Below, piece by piece: positions 1 through 12,100 of a DNA stretch of 64,000 nucleotides. The translations under genes and the position numbers were made by a program. Position 1 is the stretch's first letter; each line of letters begins with the position of its first letter. The stretch is from positions 434,001 through 498,000 of the forward strand of contig CAUEEP010000736.1 of assembly GCA_958450365.1 (NCBI GenBank). The letters are read 5' to 3'. The stretch is from Mesorhabditis belari (lineage: Eukaryota; Nematoda; Chromadorea; Rhabditida; Rhabditidae). The notes under the pieces were generated by a model, which saw nothing but the letters and a program-made list of their open reading frames with translations, ran no database searches and was not told the DNA's origin.

Positions 1-252
1 CGAATTTGCGTGTCATGTTTGGGCAGGGCCATGTCAGGCCATGCTGTGTTCATAGAAACAAGCTTCGCGTGCAAGGGACCTTTTTAAGACCCCTTTCTTA
101 CTCCATATGCCAGAAAGGGCACGTTTATGTGCACGCACAGAGAACATCTGATGGGGCTGGGTTTTTCGCCGTTTTTTCGACTTTTTTTAATAAAAAAATT
201 CTATTTTGATTGTAAACTAAAGTATTGATAAATTACTTTCAAAATTTCGTAC

Positions 253-1368
253 CTTAGAATCATACATGAAGAATCTCTTTGTCAAAATCCATTGCTCAAT
301 AATCTGGAGACTCGTCTGCGTGCTTAAATCTTGATTCACCAAAGAGCTGGCGATAAAAATCGGTATCATATTCTCCTCAAAAGTCAAATTCTCATTCTTC
401 ACATTTTTCGGGATTTTCAAAAACATTTCATAGAAATTTCCATCATTTCCCGCCGCTTCTTCAATCTCGATTTGTTTTTGTAACGAGAATTGAACTCCAA
501 AAGTGAAAGCTTTATGTAAATTAGCTGAATTGAATGTTGAAGGGAATAAGCCAGAGATCTCGATTTGTTTCCAACTTTTTAGAGATCCATTTGAGAATAT
601 TGTTGCTACAAAGATCGAAAATCTCCCATTATCTGTGCTATCGAATTTGAAGAAATTTAATGGTGAGCCAAGGGTTTTTGCGGTTGGATATGGAAGGGAT
701 AATGGTAAAGCGGGGATTTGATTTCTCATTGTACTGCTTGCTAAATCACCATAAATTCCACAAGATGTTTCTGTCGAAAAAGCGAAATTCTGTAGAGTGC
801 ACAGATTTAACAAGATCTGACAAGAGTTTAGATCCTTTCGCTGACAACCGAAAGTCGCTTTTGGAAGAAGTTTCTCAATGTATTGTGACCGTGCGACTCC
901 GATATTTGAATTCCAATGATTGTTTGAACAAGAGGAATTCGCACACTGACACTCAAAGCTTTCACATCCGACGCAAATCCTACCACTTTCGTCTGGCATT
1001 GTTCCATTCAAACATTTTGTACATTTCACTTTTGATAGTGGTTGACCATCGATTCGATAAGTGATTATTGATGTCAAATCACAGCCACATCTCTCTCCTC
1101 TACATTCAACACAGAATAAACCATCTGGGGATTTTATCTGATCAATTCCACACTTTATGCAGCTACCATTAATCAGCACTGACTCCTTGTCACAATCGCA
1201 ATTTAAACCGTTTTCAGAAATTTGTGAGTTTGGACATGATTCACATTTGTATAGCAATGTATTGAAGAAGGTACTTTCATTGTTTTTTGAGCAAGAATTT
1301 GGGGGAATTAGTGGTTGAATTTGAGCAAAGATTAAGTCAATAGTGAAAAATAATAAGAATATATGCAT
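253..1368 (-). CDS. mks-3: Meckelin (TMEM67/MKS-3), first exon, partial at left edge
   Basis: Meckelin is a multi-pass membrane protein of the ciliary transition zone, part of the MKS module that gates membrane proteins into cilia. This 1116-nt exon encodes the N-terminal ectodomain. It starts with a hydrophobic signal peptide (MHIFLLFFTIDLIFAQ), followed by a cysteine-rich region with repeated CxxC and CxC pairs (residues about 25-150). Next comes a segment matching the family pattern of a conserved cysteine, then SCQ, then NLC (about residues 180-195). The segment QWILTKRFFMYDSKV near the end matches the KWLLTRR block of vertebrate meckelin. A donor (AAG|GTACG) follows position 253, so the transmembrane part lies beyond the left edge. 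The start is the only ATG before the signal peptide. Homology is recognised from memory of the family; confidence is high. Confidence 0.88.
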
Positions 1369-2208
1369 TTTGTGTGTTCAGCTCTGAAATCTTTTGCTAG
1401 ATTCGATATTTGTTGCCTAGCGACCAGACTTTAGGCTACGGCTTTGCGCGATGTTTGGAAAGGAAAAGAGGGGAATTACTTGTGTATAAGGAAACCTAAT
1501 AGGAACCAAATGAGAACTGACTCAAAACCGAATGCAGAACGAATCAGAACCGAATAGGAACCTAATGGAGAACGAATCAGAACCGAATAGGAACCTAATG
1601 AAGAACGAATCAGAACCGAATAGGAATCGAATAGGATCCGAAAAGGAACAATAGCTTTGCGCGATGTTTAGAAAGGAAAAGAGAAGAATTACTTGTGTAC
1701 ATCAATAACTGATGAGTTTTTAATTTCTATACTTCAATTTTTTTTCATCAATAGTTTCTCTCTAATGACTATTCCGATCTGAAATGGTTGATTTGCGGTA
1801 GGGTAAAGGCAAGAGAAGAGTAATTTTGCGGACCTAGCCTAAAATACTGACGGTGTACTGAGTCCAATAGGCATTGTTTTGTTTTTGAGTACCTATAGGA
1901 CTCATTGTCCTATAAAGGAAAGGCGGCACGGCTGGCGATAATCATAGGGCACCGATGTGTGGAAAGAGGATGGTCAAGTGAGGAGTGGATGAGGAGCAAC
2001 TCGAATGATGGACTGTGTCAAAGAACCCTCACAAAACACTACCTTTTTGATGAAGAGCACTTTGCCGATAGTCTTTAGGAAAACTGTGGAAATGTCTGGA
2101 TTCTTTTAAAGCTTTGTTTCAATCTAAAATCCAAATTGAAACTCTTTCTATTGACTTATTCATTGAATTTTCTAATATTTTATGAAAAGTTTAAATAAAT
2201 TTCTAATA
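1369..2208. other. Intergenic, upstream of mks-3; short tandem repeat
   Basis: No coding region is visible. About 1500-1650 holds three or four degenerate copies of a unit of roughly 34 bases containing AACCGAATAGGAACCTAATG. A segment around the first copy (GCGATGTTTGGAAAGGAAAAGAG, near 1450) recurs near 1660, so the array is bracketed by a direct repeat. The first 60 bases hold the mks-3 promoter. Confidence 0.6.
1412..1425 (-). promoter_or_regulatory. Candidate X-box (RFX/DAF-19 site) upstream of mks-3
   Basis: Read on the gene strand the motif is GGTCGCTAGGCAAC, 44-57 bases before the mks-3 ATG. The 3' half GGCAAC fits the X-box half-site perfectly; the 5' half is degenerate and the central pair is TA rather than AT. 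Worm ciliary genes, mks-3 included, are known DAF-19 targets with X-boxes in the proximal promoter. Position and target gene support the call; the sequence match is partial. Confidence 0.45.
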
Positions 2209-2970
2209 TTGGGTTGGTGAATTGAAAACTGCGGGACTTTGAACTAAAATTTATTCAACATAAAACCATAAATTCATTCCAAATAATTTCCATTATTATT
2301 GACGACTTCTTCCCATTTTACAGGCAATTTGCGGATTCCTCTTTCGTAGTAGGATTTTGGTTTGTGTGTGAGACAAGTGTGCGACTCAAAAATGGGGGAC
2401 TGGAGAGGTCCCAATGTCCCAGTTTAAGCACTTTCTTCAAAAGAAACCCATTTTGGTGTCAATAGAAAAGTTGTAGAGAATCGAAAATTAGGCTTATAGC
2501 CAAATTTCCAAAAAGATACACTTAGTTGTTTCGCTTAAAATGCAAGTTTTGTGAAAATTCGTAAATTTCGCATTTCTTGAAAGCCAGTTTTTGAATCATT
2601 TTGAAAATTTGGATATAAGCTTGATTTTTGATTCTCTACAACTTTTCCATTGACACCAAAATGGGTTTCTTTTGAAGAAAGTGCTCAAACTGTCACATAT
2701 GACAATAGCCGGCAGTTTTCAATTCACCAACCCAATAAATTTCAGGATCTTGTCACAAATGTCTCTCAGAGAATCGTTCGAGGAAGTGGACCGATCTATG
2801 GACCAAATATCGCTTTTTTAAAACCTAAAAACTGATAATTTTTCTTTTCAGGGCTCATTCCTGAACATTGAGCTAATCTCTGAGAAATCGGAGAAAATTA
2901 TTTGAAATGAATTCATGGTTTTATGTTGAATAAATTTTAGTTTCCCGCAGTTTTCAATTCTCCAACCCAA
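2209..2970. mobile_element. Mariner-type MITE with TA target duplication
   Basis: A 762-bp non-coding element has long terminal inverted repeats that begin TTGGGTTGGTGAATTGAAAA and continue to the TTCAACATAAAACCAT block on both ends. It is flanked by TA on both sides (2207-2208 and 2971-2972). The TTRGGTTGG end is typical of mariner elements. Internally, about 2440-2530 and about 2600-2690 form a second inverted repeat. No transposase reading frame is visible, so it is a non-autonomous derivative. A relative lies at 54556-55417. Confidence 0.75.
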
Positions 2971-3650
2971 TATTTACAGGATAAGCTTCCCTTTTTCAAT
3001 CCTTTTCTCAGAATTTCCATAAGAAAATTTCGAATAAGTCTTGTTTTTTACCGGGAACCAAAAAAAAAACCAGTTTTTCTATGAAAAAAGAAACGTTTTT
3101 GTGTGTACCCACCGTCTAAGGGCTATGTTTAGCTCTTCAAAGAAGAAAGAAAATGAAGAAAAAAAGAGAAAACGAGCATTTGATGCCTGGGGGTGGAGGG
3201 ATTCTCTTTTCTCTTTCTCTTTTCTCTGCCATGGGAATGTGTCTATGTGGTTTTCAAGCGGCTTCCTCACCCACTCATTTCTTTTTTTTTCCTCCTTTAA
3301 GCCAGTTGAAGAAAGCGAAATCGAAGCACACCCTAGATTTCCTTGCATGTGAAATGTGAATTGCCATTGATTCAGTAAAGTTTCTTGGAGAAATGAAAAC
3401 ACTTTAGAAATCTACTTTAGAAATCACACCCTAGAAATCATTGAGTAAAGCTCTTGATACTGATCAAATGAAGTTGATTTAGATGTTTGTTTCTTTCAAA
3501 TCTTTACTGAAACTTTGTTATCAGTTTTATTTTAACAAAACCGAACAGCCTTGTTATATCAGTTTGATAAAATACCTGACTTTACACTGTACAATTGAAA
3601 ATACCATCTTGATCTTGACATAATATTTCAAATTCAAAGAGAAGAGAAAG

Positions 3651-4055
3651 GGGTTTTATTGGTTCTGTTAAATGGGTTGATGCTGAAAGTTTTGAAGTCT
3701 GGTTTACTTAAACTTTTAGTCATACAAATGGTTAGCTGGTTAGCTGAATTGCTGAATTGTCTTGGTTAGCTGAATTGCTTGGAAGCATTTGTATTGTTGG
3801 ACTTACAGTAAAGTTACATTCATTTTGAAGAACTTCTCATTTAGTTTGGATTAAACCAAGAAAACTCTATCAAACAATGAAGAATTCAATCTAACTTTAC
3901 TGTAAGTCAAACAATACAAATGCTTCAAAGCAATTCAGCTAACCAAGCAGCTTGGCTAGCTGAATTGCTTTGAAGCATTTATATAACTAAAAGTTTAAGT
4001 AAACCAGACTTCAAAACTTTCAGCATCAATCCATTTAACAGAACCAATAAAACCC
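3651..4055. repeat. Large palindromic element (about 405 bp)
   Basis: The left arm (GGGTTTTATTGGTTCTGTTA onward) is matched in inverted orientation by the right arm ending TAACAGAACCAATAAAACCC. Pairing continues inward through the TTTTGAAGTCTGGTTTACTT block and a TTACTGTAAGT block nearer the centre. There is no coding capacity. It resembles the other foldback elements of this window. Confidence 0.7.
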
Positions 4056-5154
4056 TCGTTTTGTCATTAACTTTCCTGAGTCACCCACACAAAATAGCAT
4101 TGCCAGTCACCTATTGGCATCGGATTTTGGATAAAAGAAAAAAGAAAAAAGAAGAAAAGCCGAGATCCTGTCTTGTCTGAGAAAAGTGAAAACGAGAACC
4201 TGCAAAGAAAAGAGGAGAAAGCTTTTGAATTTATGTCTGAAAAGGCGAAAGCCGATGGCAAAAAAACCTGTGAACCTGCTCATCTCTTGAAAAGGAAAGG
4301 AAAGGAAAAGACAAGGCACTTTGCAGTGTGAAAGTCTCACACATTTTGATGTTAGTTTTTGATTCTAGTAGATCAAGAAAATGTTTGGGAATACAAAGAA
4401 CAAGACAATAGTAAAAACTAGTTCAAATGATCATCCCGTACTCAAACAAACGCAGATACTGGCGTAGATTTACTTTCATTTAATGAAAGAAAGAAAGAGA
4501 GAAAGAAAGAAAGAAAGAAAGAAAAAAGCTTTTGAAAGTAAAAGCTTGGCTTTATTTAACCTTAGCCTTGTTATTTACTTTACTGTAATTGAAATGAGTT
4601 AGGTAGATTTTCCCTAAGCTATCGGAATCTTGACCAAATGAATGTCTGTTATCATATGGCTGAGATCAGTATGACAGTTTCCCATCGGCGGGCTTCCTTT
4701 AATATCTAGAGTTTCTTTGGATCTTGTCCGGATGATTTCAGTGATCTCATCTCAAGATATCGGAAAGGGTTGTCAAAATGGTGATCCCGTTTAGCCATAC
4801 CGCTTAAGAAGGTGAGGCCTTAAAGGACCATCTCTCTCTCTCTCTCTCTCTCTCTAAATGGTCACAAAAAATTGCGCAAAGGTTTTGATTTCCTTTTCAA
4901 ACCTTTAGATCTCTTTTTGTTGCCATAATTATCGTATTGCGTTGAATTGATCTGGGGGAAATCCACTGTCGATTTATAGTGTTTGTTTGGTTTCGAGCCT
5001 GGCTCATTTATATCATTTATAACGAGTTAAGATCTAAGATCATTTATCCCGAGAAATGTTCTTAACTCTGTATAACAGATTTTCTGATTGTTGTTATATA
5101 AAGGTTTAATTGTGTACAAGTTGACCTCAACTTTCTAAGTAGTGACTTAAAGAC

Positions 5155-5340
5155 GATTGACTTAAGGTTATCGATCAATTTCGATCAATATCAATATCGA
5201 TCAATCGACATTTGACTGTACAAATCTGTCATTAAACATTAGAAAATCATTAGACGACTGACTTAAGGTTATCGATCAATTTCAGATCGACATTTGACTG
5301 TACAAATCTGTCATTAAACATTAGAAAATCATTAGACTGT
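5155..5340. repeat. Direct repeat, two copies
   Basis: The phrase GACTTAAGGTTATCGATCAA, followed by CGACATTTGACTGTACAAAT and CATTAGAAAATCATTAGA, occurs twice in the same orientation. The first copy carries extra ATCAATATCGATCAA units inside it. Confidence 0.6.
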
Positions 5341-6176
5341 AAAAATCTCTACAAATCTGTACCAAATCACATTTCCATACACTGACAATGAGCCTTGATA
5401 AAACTTGGCAACCACTTTTGGCATTCAAATCAAGTTTTTTCTCTATTGTCTATCGGCACAGTGCTCAGTAATTAGTGAACTGTTCATAGACTAATCAATG
5501 CTCGATGTTGGCCTCAATAATGATGACTCAAATTTACCAAAAAGGTGAAGGGACAAATATTTTGAGATAACTTATTGATTTACTCGCATGAATCTCACGA
5601 AATTCCAATCGTAAATCAAAGGAGTGGGAGATTGGGTGGAAGTGGGCACAGTTACTTGATGGATTTATGATCTGATCAATATCATTGCCCATTTTTTTTT
5701 GGCAAATTAGAAGACTAGAGGAGTTGTAAATGGTTTACTTGATAAACATGTTCAACTTTTGAGTCATTTTTGCAGTATGATGATGTTACTATAACAGTTA
5801 CAGTTACAGTATCGCTCAGTCCAGTAAGTTTTATAAGATGGCAAACTTGTAGCGGTTATGCCTACAGTAATCCAGGACCTACAATACCCAATAGATCTAC
5901 AGTACCCGATCTACAGTACTATAGTACCTCGTGGATCAACTTGTGACTCTAAAACAGGCTTGAAACAAGTACTAAAACATTTTGCTATGTAGAAAAGAGT
6001 TTACTGATTTCAAGCTGTGTTTATTTACATATTTACAGTACCCTGAGACCCAAATTCCTTCTCTTTAAGTCCCAGAAAAACCCAAAAGAGAAAGGTGTCT
6101 CACAAAGCGAGAGAGGTGAGAGGATGGGGCGGAGTAGTGAGTGAATGGGATGGGCGGAGCCAACGATGGATGGGTG

Positions 6177-9100
6177 ATGGCAGGATCGGCCTTGAGAGGC
6201 TCACCTCCCTTTTCCCTCCGAATGGCCACCGCCGTCGTCTCGGCTGGCGTGTCCAACACGACGTTCGTCGATCCACAACAACTTTTGGCCACTTCGGTGG
6301 CCAACTCACTTCAGCCTCGCTTTGAGCGCCCACAACTTGACGAAGCTTGCCCCGTTTGTGGAGATAAAGTCTCCGGCTACCACTACGGACTTCTCACTTG
6401 TGAGAGTTGCAAGGTCGGTCTCTTCACTCAGCCGGTCAGGGTCATCTCCAGGGCCTTGACGGACCTGATAGGCGCAAGGACATTCCCACTCATTTTCAAT
6501 TTTCACATTCGATCTACATTCTATTTCAGGGTTTCTTCAAAAGAACTGTGCAAAATAAGAAGCTTTACCAATGCTCAGCCGATCAGAATTGTACTGTGGA
6601 CAAAAGCTGCAGGAAGAGGTGTCCGAGTTGCCGATACAAGAAATGCATCGATCAAGGGATGAAGGTTGAAGGTGGGATTGATCGTTAAGCTTATTAGTGT
6701 TTTGTTTCATCAAAGATCTCATTCATTAAGAACGACTTTTGTCGAATACTTTGTATGTTCAAACTGTTAGTGAATAGTACTGCTAATTGAGCGTCTATTA
6801 CAATGTTTTATTGAACTCGCATCAATCTTTACCATTTCTGTCAAGCATTTTATAAACTTCACCCTTAAATTGCATTCCTATAAAGCTAGGTACGCTAAAG
6901 AATCTTCTGAACTTTCATTACTCTTTTAATTACACTTTTAATTCTTATTTCACATTCAAAGAGCTTTTAAAATTGACCTCATAGAGATCATATCCATGTT
7001 TATTTCAATCCCTAACTCTCTAACGTCTCCAACTGTACAATTCTGAAGCCTTTCCATTCCACCAATCCTTTCCCAGAGCTTACACCAGCTTCCCAGCTTC
7101 CCAAACTAGAATCCCTTGACTTGTCACCCATTACCCAAGTAGTTGTTGTTTGATGGTTTTCGAAGGATAGCCTAAAAAAAATCTACACATTGAAGTCGAA
7201 GGAAAGGCTGTAAAATCAATTTGGCGTGGCTGCCATTCCACCGGTATGTGTGTTGGGTGGCTGAGAGGAGAAAGGATATTGAAAAAAGGAAAGGTGGATG
7301 GTTGGGGTGCGAGACGAGACACGATTCCCTACCCTCCACCTCCTTGCCATCTTTCGCGTTTTCCACCGAGCTCAACCGTGCGTCTCTCTCAAGAGATTCT
7401 CCCTTTCGTTTCAACAAAAAAAAAAAAAGAAATTTCCTGCAACGATTAACCCCCTCGAGATTTAAAGATGTGACTCTCTTGTTGAACAGAAAAGTTGCGG
7501 GATTGAATCAATATAAATTATAATGTTTTAAAAAGTAAAAAAAGATTGGATTAGTCTAGTGTTAGATAAAATTTAGTACTTAAAAATATAGCGGAGGACT
7601 TGAAGTTTACTGAATTTGACAGGGGATTGCCTTAAATCAGGTTTTTAGCTTCAGGACCAATAATAGACTTGACTTTACGGCTTGTTATTTACAGCCATCG
7701 TGGCGCAGTCGGGAGCGGGCTAGCCTACAACCCATACAGCCCGGGTTCGGCCCCTCCAGCATCACTCGACTTTTAGTTATTTCAAAAATTTTTTGAAATA
7801 ACACAGTTACAATATATTCTAAAGTTTTATAAAGAAGTTTTAGCTTTATTCTTCTAAACAATGCATGTACAGAGAGACTTTTATATATAGTAATCGGGCC
7901 TCCTCTGCCTCGTCGACTAGGCTCTGAATTGGATGACGACCCGGGTCGAAAACCGGTCGAAGTCCCCATTCTCCCCTTTTTTCCAACCAACACACAACAC
8001 AAATCGATGATGGCCGATCGGCTATCCTTTCCACTGACCCCTTCTCTTCCTCTCTAGCCAACGATTACCTGTGCATCGTTTGGCACTTTTTGAAAGAGAT
8101 TCGATTTTATAAAAGCTGGCAACGTTCTTTACAAAATAACGAAAAAGAAAAAAAGAAATTGGGATTTTATCGAGCTAGTTTAACAACTAGACAACTAGTT
8201 TAAATCTAAATTGAGTAGTTTATTGAGTGCAAAGTCAAGTTTTTTAAATTTCGTTCATCAAAGGATGTTATTGCCTTTAGAAAAACTCCCAGCTTGACCC
8301 AGAAAAACAAAAATCTTCAGTAAACACATTAGAAAGGATACAGAAATTTCCATATCGTGTTCGTTGTTGTTTTTTTGTTTTTTGTTTTTCGCTTAGCCCC
8401 ATTACAGTAGAAATGACGGAAGGATAGGCGTTTTTGTTTGTTTTCTTCTCCCTCTTTCTTTCCATTTTCCAATTTTTCCCCTGACTCACAAAAGCAATTT
8501 CATTAGAAGACTGTAAATAGTGATTTCAATTTTAAAAACAAACATTTAAAAAGCATCTTGTCTGATGTAAGATTCATTGAGATATGATAACAGAAGCCTT
8601 GCTGTCTCTAGTTTTACTATTCATCTTGATTTAGGATCCTAAGAGAAGGAAAATAGCAGCAGCTTTCTTCCAAACAGTCAAACATGGCAAAGCATAATGC
8701 TAGACGCTTAAAATTCTCCTGAAAAGTCAACCTTACTTTCTGTATAGGTATGCCATTCTTAGAAGTACCGTAGTCTCGGGCCATTGCCTTCCCTTTCCCG
8801 ATGTTTCCTCCTTCCCACCCCTTTCCCCGCTTTCCTAAGTGCCCCCTTCGATCCTCTTACACCCGAAATGACCCACAGTACCCTATAAAAGAAAAAAAAG
8901 GTAAGGAAACACCAAAGAAAATCATGAGAGAAAAAGAAAAACGGCTTTTTATGGGCAAGCCTTTTTTTTCCCCCATCGTTTTCTTGCTGTGCCTCGACGA
9001 AATACGAAAAAAAAAAGTGATCGAAAAAGTTTCTCTCCCCCATTCTTTTCTTTAGTTTCTTCCATTGGGCCTTCCCTTTTTTGAGAAAACTTTTCCGACT

Positions 9101-12100
9101 CTCTTGTTCAGTCAAATTTTCGGCTAGAGAGCGATCGGAGAGATTGATCGAATTTCGGCACAAACAAAAAGCCGAACTTTTTACAGTTAATCCTTTTTTG
9201 GGATTTTTGAAGCTATTGGGAAACTTTTGGGATCTTCTTTTGAGAGTTGATTGTCTGGAATTGGTGAAAATTGGATAATGAAGTTGATTGTCAAAGTGTA
9301 ATCATATAGAAAAGCTTATAGCTAGCTGGGTTTTACGCTTTAACAGTCTACAAGTACGATGTTGTCTTTAAAATATTGCCATACTCAAGTCTATGTTAAG
9401 CTGTTAACTGAATGTCATTTAATTTCTTTAATTCGTTCACAAAATAAGCTTCTGAAGATCTGAAGAACTTACTGTAAAAAGCTGGATCTTTATAAAGCGA
9501 GTCAGCTTGATTATTTTATAATATCAAGCCTGATCTATCTATAGATCAGGCTTGATATTATGATCTATCTATAGATCAGACTTGATCTTATGATCTATCT
9601 ATAGATCAGGCTTGATCTTTTGATATATCTATAGATGATATATCTATAGATCTATTCAGCCTGTATCTAAAAGGTCACGGTGTGAATAGCTGGGAAAATG
9701 CTGGCAAATTACCCTACCCCACCCTACAGGCCGAATAACGAAGAGATCCGACTTCAAAGCCGATCCCCCCTTCTCTCATTCTCTTCATCCAGCTCTCGTT
9801 GAGTGCGCCACGCATAATTAGAGGACCCTCAACCCTATAACAATAGGCTATAAGAGTTTTTGCGACAGTTCTTTGCACCTAAAATTAAAAAACTTGGCAT
9901 AACTATAGAGAAAATCAGAAATAAAGAGCTTTAGTAAAAATCACTGTTTGAATCTAAAAATATCGACAATACGTGGAATTTTTCAGCTGTTCGAGAAGAC
10001 CGAATGCGTGGCGGTAGAAATAAATTCGGTTCTTATTACAAGAAGGATCGAGCACAGCGAATGCAACGATTACAAGTTCGACCGGGTGTTGGAGCGCCTA
10101 TCCCATCGCAAACTCCTTCCGCTTTCTTTCCTCCACCTCAAATTGATCAACATCTTGTTGCGAATAGGTTTGTTCAAACTGTTCAATGTTGAAAGTGGTT
10201 CTAAAATCGAAATAAGAACAAAAAATGGAATGGGAAAGTAGAATAAAATAGAACTAAGAGAAATAGAACTTATTCTTTAAAGTTAAATCTAAATTGAGTA
10301 GTTTATTGAGTGCAAAGTTGAAGCAAAGCTAAAGCAAAGCCAAAGCAAAGCCAAAGCTAAAGCTAAAGCTAAAGCCAAAGCTAAAGCTAAAGCAAAGCTA
10401 AAGCAAAGCTAAAGCAAAGCTAAAGCAAAGCTAAAAGCAAAGCTAAAGCAAAGCTAAAGCAAAGCCAAAGCAAAGCCAAAGCTAAAGCCAAAGCAAAGCT
10501 AAAGCAAAGCCAAAGCTAAAGCTAAAGCAAAGCTAAAGCAAAGCTAAAGCAAAGCTAAAGCAAAGCCAAAGCAAAGCCAAAGCAAAGCCAAATCAAAGCC
10601 AAGCTTTTTAAAGTCATAACTATTTATTTATAGTGATAAGTACCATAAAAAGTTATCTAAGTATCTAATAACTCTTCTAATTTGTAAATAGCCTTTTAAT
10701 GATCTCAATCTCTGTATTTTCAACTCCCAACTTGTCTCTCAATTCTTTTCAACAAAAAGTCGATAAGTCAAGGAAGATTTTCCTTTTCCTTGACATGTTT
10801 TGGTCGAAAGTTAAACGAAAAATCTGTCAAAAAATAAGATTTTCCTAGATTTAGTGTAACTGATGTGCGAACAGTGTTACCGCAAACGACCATGCAATAT
10901 TTTGATCAACACAAATTAAAAGCCGAATACGACAGTTTATTGCAATCGCCCACCCTCTCATCGACGTCCACTCATTCACCACAACGTAAGGGTTTTTGAA
11001 GATAAAAATCATAGAGAAGATAAAGAAGATAAAGAAGATTAAAGAAGATAAGAAGATAGGAATATGATTGGAACATTGATTCTGAATATCATTAAGCTTT
11101 TAAGATAATTGATTGAAGTGAAATTTGGTTAAAGGAGAGATTGCTTACAATCGTTTCCTTTTTTCAGCAGCCTTCAGTTCTGATGTTTTTAATTAATCCA
11201 GCTGAACTAATTTAACATTTTCTTCATTATTTATCAAAAATTACAATAGCGTTGCTTCTTTTTCTTCTCCCTTTTTTTCCGTTGCTTTTCAGTTAAAGCA
11301 AAATATTTCAAATATTCAACCAAATTTTATTGATAATTGTAAACAAAAGATAAAATAGGCTTAAAACTTGATTAAATTATAACTTTATTCCAACTTACTT
11401 TAATGTCAAAACAAGAAATCTTTCTTTCTAAATATCAGCTCAATTTCCAAGATAAGCGTTCGTTTCTAGAGGTTATTTAGGGACTATAATTAATATTCAA
11501 TCAAAAAACTAGAGGCCTTCTTGATGAAAATTGATTTATTCAAGTCGGTTTAATTACCCAAGTCGAGGTAATTAAACCAGTTATCAATTGAATCAATTCA
11601 AGTTAAATGCTGCTTTTTTTTTCTAAAAAGAATAACTTCTAATGAAAAATGCCAAAAGAATACAAAGTATCCCAGTTTTTTTTTTTTACTCTTTTTTTAC
11701 ATCTATTTTGAATAACTAAAAAGATCAAAACCAGTCGTAAACGTTAACTGAATATCGTAAAATCTTGTTAAAAACTTGACCACATTTATTCATCTTAAAG
11801 TACGGTATTTTGAAAACGTTTTAGAAAACAAAACTTGCTTCTTTACTTCGATTTTCTGTTTTCTGGCACTTTAAAAAACTGTCTACTATTGAATCAATTC
11901 AAGTTAAATGCTAATTAGATAAAAGAATAAACAAATTAGAAAGTTAGAGGGGATAGGCTAGTTTCCGCCATTTTATTTGTGCAACTAGGTCTTTTGCGCA
12001 ACTCGCCATAACTTTCTTCTAAGTGGACCAATCTTTATGATTTTGATGTCATTTTGTAGATCTCAATAAGTGTAACAAGTGTAACAGGCCGCCATCGAAC

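Larger units (their letters stand above)
2971..6176. other. Intergenic between mks-3 and nhr-25
   Basis: No gene is recognised. The stretch contains a large palindrome at 3651-4055, a GAAA-rich run near 4490-4530, a (CT)n run near 4830-4855, and a direct repeat of about 85 bases near 5155-5340. Reading frames near 3041-3402 and 4067-4340 are purine/pyrimidine-rich and look like chance. The last few hundred bases should contain the nhr-25 promoter and 5'UTR, but I see no definite motif. Confidence 0.6.
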
